Made by a program: the position numbers and the translations under genes
Notes under the pieces: generated by a model
What the model saw: the letters and a program-made list of their open reading frames with translations, nothing else
Databases searched by the model: none
Told to the model about the DNA's origin: nothing
Part shown: positions 11,907 to 22,589 of the stretch, piece after piece
Layout of the letters: the number at the start of each line of letters is the position of its first letter
Position numbering within the stretch: the first letter of the stretch is position 1
Assembly (NCBI GenBank): GCA_023512835.1
Contig: CM042085.1
Coordinates: 51,455,569-51,519,568 of the forward strand
Direction of reading: 5' to 3'
DNA length: 64,000 nucleotides
Source of the DNA: Taxillus chinensis
Taxonomy: Eukaryota; Streptophyta; Magnoliopsida; Santalales; Loranthaceae

Positions 11907-11984
11907 ATCAAAACTACGTCGTTTTGATGCTGGGATTCACTTAATCAAAACTACGTCGTTTTGATGTTGTGTTGTCTTTATAAG
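11907..11984 (+). promoter_or_regulatory. S1 LTR promoter: two ACGT palindromes and a TATA box
   Basis: Two 22-bp near-palindromes (arms ATCAAAAC and GTTTTGAT around ACGT) lie at 11907-11928 and 11944-11965. They are followed by TTTATAAG at about 11977-11984. The arrangement is repeated at 19159-19238, 55818-55896 and 60859-60938. The promoter role is inferred from position and conservation. Confidence 0.6.
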
Positions 11985-12038
11985 GAGGAGAAGCCCCTCT
12001 GTTTTAGGTTTTGGGTTTGTTGCTCCACTAGCCGTCGC

Positions 12039-12062
12039 AGAGAGAGAGAGAGAGAGAGAGGG
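12039..12062 (+). repeat. GA microsatellite in the S1 leader
   Basis: An AG dinucleotide run sits just downstream of the presumed transcription start. Similar GA runs lie at the same place in S2 (about 19297-19320), G (about 55951-55976) and H (about 60993-61025). Confidence 0.7.
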
Positions 12063-12231
12063 AAGGAGAGCTTCTGGTGGCTGCCGGAGCGTCTTGCGTG
12101 GGTGGTCGGAGTCTTGCGTGGAAACGGGAGCAGGAGAACATACAAGGTAGGGGTTCTATTCTTCCTAAATCCTCCTCTGTTCTAGGGTTCTGGGGCAGAT
12201 TATGGATTATACCTGTGTATATATTTATGTA

Positions 12232-12261
12232 ATCCATATAGGTGTGATCTCCTATATGGAT
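12232..12261 (+). other. Conserved hairpin in the S1 LTR
   Basis: Perfect 11-bp arms ATCCATATAGG and CCTATATGGAT surround an 8-nt loop (TGTGATCT). It is present in all five family-3 copies in the window (also 19503-19531, 56118-56147, 61201-61230, and reversed at about 63806-63835). H shows a compensatory pair change. Confidence 0.75.
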
Positions 12262-12539
12262 TCAATGGCATTTTGGTGTGATTCTACTGTTGGGTGGTTG
12301 GTGCATGTCACATGCTTGATGAAATGCCTGTGTGAATATTGCTGTGTGTATATGCCTAGTACATGTTTGATAAAATGTCTGTGTGGTTGAACTTGTGATT
12401 TGGTGTAAGTATGCATACCGGGTGTTTGTTCTATTGCCTGAATGACTGGGTTGGTGCACTTGTGAACGGGTGCACACCAAGTGTTTGGTTTTATGCTTGA
12501 GTGACCGTGGTGTATGTTATGTGCATGACTGTGCTATCT

Positions 12540-12716
12540 GGCCTGAAGGGGCGGTTAAATCACTTTGCCTGAGAGGCGGTTAAACCAGTGGCCTGAAGAG
12601 ACGGTTAAATCACTTTGCCTGAGAGGCGGTTAAACCAGTGGCCTGAAGAGGCGGTTAAATTACTTTGCCTGAGAGGCGGTTAAATCAGTGGCCTGAAGAG
12701 GCGGTTAAATTACTTA
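12540..12716 (+). repeat. Tandem repeat in S1, unit about 50 bp
   Basis: Units of the form GCCTGAAGAGGCGGTTAAAT plus CACTTTGCCTGAGAGGCGG plus TTAAACCAGTG recur about 3.5 times. S2 has a simpler 26-bp unit derived from the same core at 19821-19920. Confidence 0.85.
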
Positions 12717-13234
12717 TTTGAGATGTGGTTTGTTAGCCAGTGTGGTTGGGGCTGAGGTTACGCCCGTTATGTGAAATGCTTTATTTTCTTACTATTGCCA
12801 TGTCACTACACCTGTGCACATGCATGTAGCCGCTAGGAGCATGGGAAGGGTTGGGGAGACTTGATCCCTACTGAGCTGTGGTTGCTCACCCCTCCTATTG
12901 TGTTTGCTTGTTTTCCAGGGACTTATAGGCGTTAGGTGGATACACCAAGGTGGAAGACCATCTTCATTTTATTGCTCTTCTGTGATGAAATTTTATGACT
13001 TATGTAACCCCATGGGGGAAATGTACTAAGAGACTGAATTGTAGTACGGAACATGGTTAGTTTGTGAACCTTTGAGGTTTGGAATTAAATAAAGATGTGA
13101 CTTGTTTGATTTATTATAATTGTTAGTTTTGCTTGTGTGGCATCTAGTAATCCAACCCTGTTGCCCTCCATGTGGGTGAATGGGGAGTCACGTACCGGTT
13201 TCCCCGAGTCGGAAATGCGGGGCGTGACAGATGG

Positions 13235-13579
13235 TATATGACAGATTGAAGTGTGGAAAACAAACAACACAGAGATCAAAACTTAATGGAAGTGCTAGAT
13301 CTTTAATGAGTAACAAGGTTCGTGAATAATCGGATAGATTGCTCTTGTTCTTGATTCAACATGGCGCACAACACTTCTTCGTTTTCTCTCAAAGTCTCTC
13401 TCTCTCTCTCTCTCTGTCATTGTTGGAACTCTCTTGTGTTGGTTCTCGAAAAGATTATTTATTTCAAGTGTGTCAGAACCATTTTCTTGTGTTCTGTGTG
13501 TTTCCTTCTTTTGAGAGAGAGGTTAAACTCTTGATTTTGTCGTTAAGTGCATGAGAGATATATTTTTAAGATTAAAGTG
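13235..13579 (-). repeat. Element B 5' LTR, piece 2
   Basis: It resumes after S1's second GATGG and ends in AAGTG (13575-13579), the left target duplication of element C. It contains a CT microsatellite (about 13395-13415) and the candidate TATA (AAAAATATATCTC in sense, about 13556-13570). Its diagnostic variants recur in the second copy of the duplication inside C's 5' LTR. Confidence 0.88.
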
Positions 13580-15607
13580 TGTAGGTCCCAAAGTGAGTCT
13601 AGAGGGGGGGTGAATAGACTTTCTTCGCAGTGGAAGCTAGACTATTAGCTGGTTTTGGATTCCTCTACAGATGACTATGATGGAAGTATTTATGGAGAAG
13701 ACAGCAGTAGTATTGAGGATAGCATGAGTGATGATGAACTATCAGACAAAATAGAGATAACGAGTAAATGCTCTTTTCTCTACAGATCTCAGTTGTGAAA
13801 GAGATGGTTTATGATAGATCGAAGTGTGGAAAACAGACAACACAGAGATCAAGACTTAATGGAAGTGCTAGATCTTTGATGAATAACAAGGTTCGTGAAT
13901 AATCGAATAGATTGCTCTTGTTCTTGATTCAACACGGTGCACAGCACTTGTCTAAATTCTCTCAGAGTCTCTCTCTCTCGTGTTAGAACTCTTTTCTTAG
14001 TTCTGTAAGAGATTATTTTACTCTTAGTCCGTCAGAACCATTATCTTGTGTTTTGTGTGTTTCCTTCTTTTGAGAGAGAGAGAGAGGTTAGACTCTTAAT
14101 TTTTTTGTCGTTAAGTGCGTGAGAGATATATTTTTAAGATTAAAGTGCTCATGCGCCATGATGCCCATCCCGACAGATTGACTTCCCGCCACTGAAAATG
14201 CGGAATGTCAGGGGATGGGTTGATCTGCTTTGATTTGCAGATCAGATGCCCATACTGCATATTTGGCATGCAGTTGATCCTGGCCGTTCATCCAAGGATG
14301 GTAGTTGGCAGCAATTAATGCGTCATTAATGCGCTCAACTGCTCGGGACGGCACAGATTTGCTGTACAAACCCTAGCTGACAATATCGCTAAGTGACTGT
14401 ATTTAGGGTTGTAAGTCTGCCACGGAGGTAGATGCCTTGTAGGTTCGGTGACTCGAAGATTTCAGTTAGAACCTGTTGAAAGTGGCAAAAGTTTGCTTCA
14501 GGTTTTACATCGTTTCTGCGAGTCTACGACTCATATCTTCGAGTCTCCAAGGTTAGAGCTCAGGTCGGATTAGTCTTTTGTGTCACTCTATTAACTGAAG
14601 TCTACGACTCTGCGAGTCTACGACTCTACGAGTCTGCGACTCTTCGAATGGCGCTTAGAGTGACTTCTTCGTAGTCCGCCCAATCTACCTGTTGTTATCA
14701 CTACGAGTCTACGACCCTAGCTCTGCGGGTCTACAACCTTCGGGTCTCTCAGTTTACTTTATTTGACTAAATGGCTCTAAAAATCTTCGACTCTACGAGT
14801 CTTAAACTTCGCTTTTCTTCCTTAGTCTTTTGTAAGGGCTCATAAACTGAGTTTCTGTATAGCTACGACCCTTTAACTACAATTCTCCGCCATCGATCTC
14901 TGAGTCAGGAAGTGTGGCAATTTCTCCATAGTGACTGTGTCTCTTGAGTCTACAACTCTACGACTCTAGGACTCTTGAGTTACAGTTTGATTTGTTTGCC
15001 AGTCTTTATTGCATTGACTCTTCGACCTTCAACCTACGAGTCCAATTTTCTTTACAGTGTTCGGAGGTTTGGACTCTACGACTTTCAATCTACGAGTCAA
15101 CGAGTCTGGTTTTCTTTACACTGTTCGAAGGCTTCGACTTTGTGACTTTCGATCTACGAGTCTACGAGTCTTATTTTCTTAACAGTGTTCGAAGGTTTCG
15201 ACCCTACGAGTCTACGAGTCTTCGAGTCTAGTGGCAATTTAAGTTCTGTTAATTGACTTAAGTATTTATGAGGACTCTACGAGTCTACGAGTCATTTAGT
15301 TTCGGTTACTATTCTTAACACTGCTTCGACTCTATGAGTCTCCGAACTTGTTGACGCTTACAGTAACACTCTCTTTTCCGTACTATGACTCTACGACCTT
15401 CGACCCTGGATCTACAGTCGCAATGTTCTATCACTGTTTCGCCTTAAGTCTCCAGACTGTACGAGTCTACGAGTCTCTTGCCAATACGTCCTATGACAGT
15501 TTCACTTCTACGAATTTCGACTCTTCGACCCTACAACCTTTGGTTCTTCGAGTCTCCAGACTTAGACTATAAATTTGGCGGCTTCATCAAATCCTATGTT
15601 TCCAACA
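13580..15607 (-). repeat. Element C 3' LTR (family 2, 2028 bp)
   Basis: The plus strand starts TGTAGGTCCC and ends TTTCCAACA, and is followed directly by the PPT complement ATCTCCCCCT. In sense, U3 (about 14515-15560) is a dense field of GACTC/CTACGAGTC motifs. A candidate TATA lies at about 14120-14135. Confidence 0.92.
14515..15560 (-). repeat. U3 motif array (CTACGAGTC / GACTC) of the family 2 LTR
   Basis: Dozens of CTACGAGTCTACGACTC-like units occur in both orientations. Each is close to a short palindrome (GACTC-N3-GAGTC). They are singly or doubly arranged between less repetitive spacers. Equivalent arrays lie at 31370-32400, 32820-33290 and 51410-52000. Confidence 0.85.
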
Positions 15608-15850
15608 ATCTCCCCCTATTTAATGTAAGCTGACAATGGGTAAATACATGAAGTCTAAGACTACGAGTTTGATGGGCAAGTTTAGATTAATTAGAAGATG
15701 TCTTTGCATATAAAGAATTTGGAGGAGATCAAAATTACAAAAATACACACTCCTCTCCCCCATAGGCATGAAGGCTGCATTAGCTAGTTCCTGTCAAAGA
15801 TAACTCCCCCTACGAGCTTGCTCACCCTGAGAAACACTCCCCCTTTCTTG
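15608..15850 (-). other. Polypurine tract cluster of element C
   Basis: The tract next to the LTR is the complement of ATCTCCCCCT (15608-15617). Two further CTCCCCCT tracts lie at about 15802-15813 and 15837-15848, with another at about 22052 after pol. The first should prime plus-strand DNA; repeated PPT-like tracts are typical of Sireviruses. Confidence 0.75.
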
Positions 15851-18743
15851 GTAGAGGAACAAGCACCAAAACACTAACCTCATGGGAGCAATGGAATAAA
15901 GCACAGAAAAGCAGGCAGCAGAGCAAAGACATACATAAAAGATAATTGACGAAAAAGTAAGTACACAGAATAGTGAGAAACAAGAAATGTAGTGTACAAG
16001 GAGTTAGCGTACAAGACAGTTATGGGTTAAATTCAGAGTACAAAACACTCTGTGTAAATAGAAAAACAGCAGCTTGCTCGCGTAGGAGTTGAGCAGGGGT
16101 CAAGTGTAATGAGGCCGCCTGACTGCTCACACGATCAAATTCAGGCATGAGAGCTGGGAACCCGTTGGTGGTCAGGATGCGGATGTAATGGCAAACATAA
16201 AAGCCGCTGCTGTGAGCATCATCCTAAGCAGGAACGCCTTGCTTGACTCGCGTAATTTCCATCGGTTTGGAGAGATGATAACCACCACACCCATGCGAAT
16301 ATCCCTGCATAACACGGGTGAGAGTGCGATTGAATTTACGCAGTTGTTCACGCCGATGGATTAGTAAGCTACTGGGTTTGGAGTCGAAGATGACGATCCT
16401 TTGGTTCTTGAAGTCAATGTCGAGAAGGAACCAGTGCGGGGATGTGGACAAGTAGGGAATTAGCACATGGTCTACCGCATCCCAGGGACGGAAGGAGTTC
16501 TCATATCTGCGACCTTGTATAATCTCGAGCATTGTTGCATCATCGTTCAGCTAAGCCTATATGATCGGCAAACAGAGTTCCACCCTGGTATCTCTGCGAA
16601 TGTGGAGAGGTAGCTTCTCGAGAAATGACTCCTGTGCAAAGATGAACTGAGTCATCTCGATATTATCCATTTCTTCACCGTCATGGAGTAGTCGACAAAG
16701 GTCAGGTCCGGTGAAGAAGGCTTCATAGCCACAAGTCCTCGCAGTGGTGTCCCCAGCAACATAAGTGTTGAATGTGGCTAGTTCAGCTGAGGTGCCTCCA
16801 GTAGTGACAATGCGAGGTGGGGCTAATGGTTGGTCAGTAGTGGTAGCAGTTGGTTTGGTGGGTGAAGCAGGCATGGTGTACTCAGCCGTGCTTAGATGGG
16901 AAGTTGAGGGGCCTGGCTGAGTGGAAGAAGATGGTTGGCAGGGAGCAGCAGTCTCCTTCTTCATGCGGGTTGCAATTGGAACATCATCATCATCATCATC
17001 AGAATCTGAGATGACCGTAGTTCTGTGTGTGCGCTTTCTCCCCCGCATGTAAGTGGCAGTAGGCTGAGGTTATGAGTGACTCGGAGAAGGTGCGGCGGGC
17101 TGTGGAGTATCGACTGGTTCAGGTGCAGGTTGATTGGATGGCTGTGGGAGTGTGTTCTTGACCGTAAGCGATATTTCACCACTTGCAAGCCGATGACATT
17201 CTGACAGAATAGCTCCCAGAGTTGTACTGAGTCCTTTGTATTGTCTCTGGTAAGCTCCCTTGATGTCTTCACAGTGCTCCTCCAGATGTCTAAACCCATC
17301 TGTGGTCGCACTTGTGAGTGATGTCATTTCTTGTTGCACCTTGTCGAGGGTACGATCTGATGATTCAACTTGCATTCGTACCTCTTTCATGCTGGACTCC
17401 TTAGTAGCTAGTCGTTCTTCAAAGGCCTAAGAAACTGATGTCTTGAGAATGCCAGAGGAAATCAGTTTCTCAATGACCTTGCTGGCCAGAAGATCTACTT
17501 CATCAGCCGTCAGAGAACGTGAGTGAGATGCAACTGGTAGTGGAATAGCCATTGGGATATTGGCTGCGAACTCCTCACTCACCTGAGTGGCCACCTGATG
17601 AACGACATGTACAGATGGTGTGGCCATCTCAGTCCCTTCCACAGTCTCACGAACTTGTGGGATAGATCCGCCATTGGAGTCACTGGCTGCAGCACCAGGA
17701 GTTTCTTCTTCTGCTGCTTCTTCTTCTACAACAATGCCCACCACCTCAGCATCATGTGGAGTAGATGTGACGGGTGAGTCCACCATGATAGGAGATGGGG
17801 CAACCACTGATACGGCTTCCATTGGGTCTCTTCTTACACGACCCTTCTCGACTAACCAATGAATCAGATCGTCTCTATCTACCATCTGTTTACCGAAGGC
17901 GATCCATGCCTTTCGTAAATCAGCGGGGGTCATATGAGCCTTGGCATACTCCATATAAAATTCTTCTAGCTCAGACTCCCCAAGGGTGCTCAACAGTACA
18001 GGTGTAGTACCCCTATCCTCTGGGGTTTCCTGTGCTGGTGTCTGCCCTCCAACTGCAAGTTCTCTTACTTCTGTAGTATCCTTGGGCAGCTCGATAGTAG
18101 GGGTCTCCTCAGGTGTAGAATCAGTGGGGAGATGAGTTCTGGAAATGTTCTCCACCACTTCAGTTATATGTACTATTGCGGCGGATGCAGAGGAGCCCCT
18201 AGAAGTCTGTGAGACACGAACCGGCTGTCGTGGTATGCGAGCTAGGGCTCGTACAGAGCTAGCTGTGTCTCCTGCATGACTTCTTGCACCTGACTCAGTC
18301 CTCCTCATCAACTTGATCTCCAACCGACCATCCTCATAAATACTTTTAAATGTGTATTTGGTCGGCAGTGGCACTAAGGGCCTGTTGCAGAATACGTCAG
18401 GGTGCAGAAACCTAAGGACTTTGGTGAGAAGAAGTCCAAAGTGTCCCTTCTTGCTTTTGATCAAGGAGTGTATCTGTGTTCCCCAGTCTACTCGTCTTCC
18501 CTGTAGAACACTGCACATGATCTTCATCTGCTCATGACTTGCAGAGTCATGAGCCGTTTTCTTACATAGCAGGCACTGTCCGGTGACTATGAGAGTCGCC
18601 AGTGCCTAACCGGAAAAACCCATCTTCAGGGCTCCCCGACCTTGCTTTCCGGGATTGGAGTACCCCAAGAAAAGACTTACACTCTTCTCTGGAAAGACTT
18701 GGAAGAGGATCAAAGGTACCTTTCGGGAGTGGAAGTGCATCTC

Positions 18744-20447
18744 TGTAATGACCCGTATTTTGGGATGTGAGGAGTTAGTCAGTTATGCCTTTTTAGGTGG
18801 AAATTGTTGGGTTTTAGGGAGTTTTCTTTCCACACACTTTGGCTTAATCATCTTGTATGTTGATGAGCAAGCAAAAGGCAAAGTTTGAGCCCGATAGGGA
18901 GTGCACGTGAGAATGCACGTGAGAATGCTTTTCACGTGTAGGGAGATTTTTGCATGGGAGCCTTCCTGGTGTTGTTCCAAGTCTTGTGGTGAAATTATAG
19001 AGCATTTGGAGGTGCCCGTGAGAATGTACGTGAGAATGCTTTCTCACGTGCAGCCTCCATTATCATTGTTTTGTTATTCTGATCCTCTTTTGCTAAAGGA
19101 CCATGGTGAAATTAGGAGTGTTTTGCCCTGTGTGGTTGCAAAAAGGGTGTAGTCTGTCATGAAAACTACGTCGTTTTGATGCTGGGATTCATTTAATCAA
19201 AACTACGTCGTTTTGGGGTTTGGGTTGTCTATATAAAGAGGTGAAGACTCCCTGTTTTAGGTTTAGGGTTCTCTTCAGCCACTGTAGCCGTCATATAGAG
19301 AGAGAGAGCTAGAGAGAGGGAAGGAAGGAGAGCTGCTGGTTGCTGCCGGAGCGTCGTGCGTGGGGAAGACGGCGTCTAGCGCGAGAACAAGGAGGATCTT
19401 CTTTAAGGTAGGGGTTCTGTCTTTCCCGGTCTGTTCCGGGGTTAGCCCTGCGTAGAGGTTTTACAAAGTTTCTATGGCTATTGTTATAATATTTATATGT
19501 AAATCCATATATATGTGATCTCCTATATGGATGTTGGCCTTCAATGGCGCCCTGGGGGTGTTTCTGATGTTGGGTAGTTAGTGCATGTTACATGTTAGAT
19601 AAAATGCCTACGTGATTATGTTTGTGTAAATATGCCCAATAAGTATTTGTTTTTATGCCTGAGAGGCTGGATTTGTGGGTTTGTAAACACGTGCATTCTA
19701 AGTGTTTGTTTTTATGCCTGAGAAGTTGGGTTTGTGCACTTGTGAATGTGTGCATGCTAAGTGTTTGGTTTTATGCTTGAGTGACCAAGGTGTATGCTAT
19801 GAGCTTGTATGTTTGGTACTTGGCCTGAAGAGGCGATTAAATCACTTGGCCTGAAGAGGCGGTTAAATTACTTGGCCTGAAGAGGCGGTTAAATAACTTG
19901 GCCTGAAGAGGTGGTTAAAGTGTTAGCCTATGTGGTTGGGACTGAGGTTGTGCCGTTTGTGTGGTGTGAATTCCTTGTTATGTCTATGTCACGTCACTGC
20001 ACTGGTGCACGCTCACATATAAATGATAGGTGCATGGGATGGGTTGGGGGAGACTTGATCCCTACTGAGCTGTGGTTGCTCACCCCTCCTACTGTGATGT
20101 GTTTTCTTTCAGGAACCTACAGGCGTTAGGTGGAATCCCGAGGTGGAAGACTGTGTTTGTTTTATCGTTTCTTTTCGATTATGTTATTTTATGGAAATTG
20201 ATGTAACCCCAGTGGGGAGATATTGTAAAAGGATTTGGAATGTAATAAAGACATGTGTGGTTGTGAACATTTATTATGGGTTGAAGATTAATAAAGATAT
20301 TTAATTTACATCTTTGTGATTATCAGTGGTGAATGTATATGTTGACCTGTATGAATATTTGTTTTGTACATCCACCCCCTGCCCACCGGGTTGGGTATAG
20401 GAGAGTCACGAACCGTTTTCCTCGGGTTGGAAATTCGGGGCGTGACA
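18744..20447 (+). mobile_element. S2: solo LTR of chromovirus-like family 3 (1704 bp) in C's env-position ORF
   Basis: It begins TGTAATGACCCG and ends GGGGCGTGACA, with perfect duplications ATCTC at 18739-18743 and 20448-20452. It carries palindromes at 19159-19180 and 19196-19217, TATA at about 19230-19238, a GA run, the hairpin (19503-19531, left arm partly mutated) and 26-bp tandem repeats. Confidence 0.93.
19821..19920 (+). repeat. 26-bp tandem repeat in S2
   Basis: The unit GGCCTGAAGAGGCGGTTAAAT plus a 5-bp tail is repeated four times with few changes. It occupies the same place in the LTR as the 50-bp array of S1. Confidence 0.88.
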
Positions 20448-20726
20448 ATCTCGGATTGTTTCGGCAGAGATACAAATCTCCACTCCGTGTACAGTTCCCA
20501 CCAGGTCATCTCCAGCGAATGCCAAGGTCTCGTACAATTCCGAGACATCTTCTATCAGTAAGTCTTGCATCCCTGAGCAGACAGATGCAATACCGGTTTC
20601 ATCGAGGCGGTTTCTAAATTCGTCCAGCCAGCTGACTTTGGCGTCGCCTATGGCTTCCCAGTCGATGATGAATCCCGGAACGATGTTGCGTATGTCGTCA
20701 GCCATTGATGAGCTTGGTCCTGCCAT

Positions 20727-20819
20727 TGAGCTTGTAGAGAGAGAAAGAGACACTCGTAGAGAGAGATTGTAAGGTTCGAAGTTGGTCAGGGGAGAGAGAA
20801 AGAGAGAAAGGGACAGAAT

Positions 20820-20869
<50 letters not shown>

Positions 20870-21837
20870 AGGTTAGGGTTCGAATTTGAAAATGACGATA
20901 TTACCTTTGAGCTCCGTCTCTGTCAGTGACTTATATGTGAGTTGAGAGGTGTATCGTAGAAGTCACTCACTCTGTCGGTTCATCTTCATGGTCCACGTTC
21001 TTTTCTCTGACCCGTCTTTCGATTATCCGGATCCACCCGATGGAATATTCAAGCAATGAATCCACATCACCCCTTAAGTCGGTGTAACTCCCATTTTAAG
21101 TGCACAGTGACGTGCTGACCTGTCTGCGATGCTTGAATAGTAAGGGACAGACTCCGTCTCGCTTGGATCCTTTGGACCACGACTCTACGAAGCTGCATTA
21201 GGGTGCTTCGAGGCTACGACCCTCGAGGCTTCGAAGCGGCAGTCTTCAATCATGCAGTTCTTCAATGCAGTTTGCTTCGAGGTCGACTGTCAGCGAGCGA
21301 TGGATTTCTCTGGACTTTTTCAACACTCAACAACACATATGAGAAGTATATGATAATTCACATAATATCATTTATAATGAACAGTGTTGTGGGTGGAATT
21401 GAAATTACATATCCAGAACTTGATTTCTTTCATCCGTAATACCTGGTTTACATGTATGGCTACTGCATTCCATTCAACTCTCCATTTACCTTACAAATGA
21501 CTAAGTACTTCATCACACTACATCTTGTGCGAGACAATGATCACTATGTTAACATAGCAACCAGTAAACCATGATTTATCAATTGTAACAACTCAGTCAT
21601 GAATTCTGAGTCTCCTCACATATTTAGCAAAACTCACTCAGCGGAGGCCTCACCCTCTTACTCTCGGATCAGCATGTGAGTTTGATTCAGGAACTAAAAT
21701 TACACTGTTTGGTAAGCTCATGGTCAACCGAATCTTACCACAATCCTGATCCAACAATGATTTTCAATTCAGCATAGATAACTTGAGAGACAAGATGGCC
21801 CTATTGAGAATCAGAACACACACTCTATCCTTGTCTA
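20727..21837 (-). other. Element C region upstream of the env-position ORF, with GA/CT microsatellite
   Basis: No coding signal was found. A long GA run (about 20821-20866; CT in sense) lies about 100 nt upstream of the ORF start and might be part of a leader or promoter. The stretch 21180-21300 has a few GCTTCGAGG-like motifs. The rest (21300-21837) shows nothing I recognise. Confidence 0.5.
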
Positions 21838-22589
21838 TTTTACAACACAATATAGATAGAGTTTGGAGTTTGATCATTCAGATTGTCTGCGTGAGTTGTC
21901 TCTTTTCTTTTGTAGAGCACCAATTTTCAGCGCTTATTCATGAGCCTTTTTACAAGGACAGAGCTCAACGCAATCTCTTTTTGAATCACATGATCATACA
22001 ATTTTACCTCCAGCTATTACTCTAACTGAGACACAAACTGGGAGAATAATGAGGACTCCCCCTAAGATAGGCAGTCTATCTATTGTCTAGCTTTTGCCTT
22101 TTTCACCTTGCCTTTTTCTAATGAAAGGTAGTGGCTCTTCTTAAGTAGTAGGCTTTTTATGATTCTCAAATACTACAGTCTCAGTCATCCTTTAAGCATT
22201 AAATCATTGAGGATCCTTTCCGTGCAAGCCAACAGTACCATGAGATACAATAGTTCCTGCTAGTTAATGAAAGCAATACCACATAGGTGATATTCACTCA
22301 GAATAAAAAGGCAAGTAGTGGGAATATCATTTAATTTAACATAATGGGAATTGCACTCATTTCACTCAAGACTTGAGGATTCATGACAGGTTGCATAAAA
22401 GATTTGAACCAGGTTCAGAGGTGGCAAGTTTCATCCATGTGATTTCTCACTTTCCCACAGCAGATATGCATGAATCACACTTGACCATTACTAATTTTCA
22501 TGGAGATATAAACAGTTATAAACAGTGTCATACTTATGTTCATGCACAGGTAATTAGGTTGAAATGAAACACAAGACATGTTGTGAGAC
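21838..22589 (-). other. Element C non-coding region downstream of pol
   Basis: It is nearly collinear with 4453-5191 of element B, with occasional substitutions and small indels. It contains a PPT-like CTCCCCCT (plus strand) near 22052. No ORF is supported. Confidence 0.7.

Larger units (their letters stand above)
11342..13229 (+). mobile_element. S1: solo LTR of chromovirus-like family 3 (1888 bp)
   Basis: It begins TGTAATGACCC and ends GGGGCGTGACA, and is flanked by perfect 5-bp duplications GATGG (11337-11341 and 13230-13234). No internal region is present. The plus orientation is deduced from element G, whose 5' LTR of the same family is followed by a PBS. It holds twin ACGT palindromes, a TATA box, a GA tract, a hairpin, a tandem repeat and splice-like signals. 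Confidence 0.93.
16020..20726 (-). pseudogene. Element C env-position ORF with Ulp1-like (C48) C-terminus, interrupted by S2
   Basis: The reading frame is about 1000 codons without S2. The start is probably the ATG at 20724-20726 (MAGPSSS); the stop is TAA 16020-16022. The N-terminal part (ELYETLAFAGDDLVGTVHGV) and 18350-18527 (QIHSLIKSKKGHFGLLL) resemble plant transposon/env-like domains. The middle is Pro/Ser/Thr-rich, with a coiled coil at 17070-17390. The C-terminus has PHWFLLDIDF...IVIFDSK: His 16434-16436, Asp 16383-16385. The expected Gln is TAG (16224-16226) and the Cys is Ser (16206-16208). From 18527 to 16020 the breaks are in-frame stops (17427, 17070, 16557, 16551, 16224), all but one TAG. 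A frameshift lies near 18540-18600. Function is unknown; a deSUMOylating-type protease is an inference. Confidence 0.72.

Noticed and set aside
14515..15560. CRISPR-like regular repeats
   Set aside because: Spacing is irregular, units are degenerate, spacers are themselves repeats, and the array lies in a plant LTR that recurs at other positions.
17427..18527. A 366-codon open stretch considered as a host gene
   Set aside because: It is part of the env-position frame of element C, on the same strand as its gag-pol and lying between pol and the PPT/3' LTR.
16020..20726. A separate LARD-type non-autonomous element sharing copia LTRs
   Set aside because: C's target duplication AAGTG brackets both this region and the gag-pol region, with one PBS and one pair of LTRs, so it is one element.
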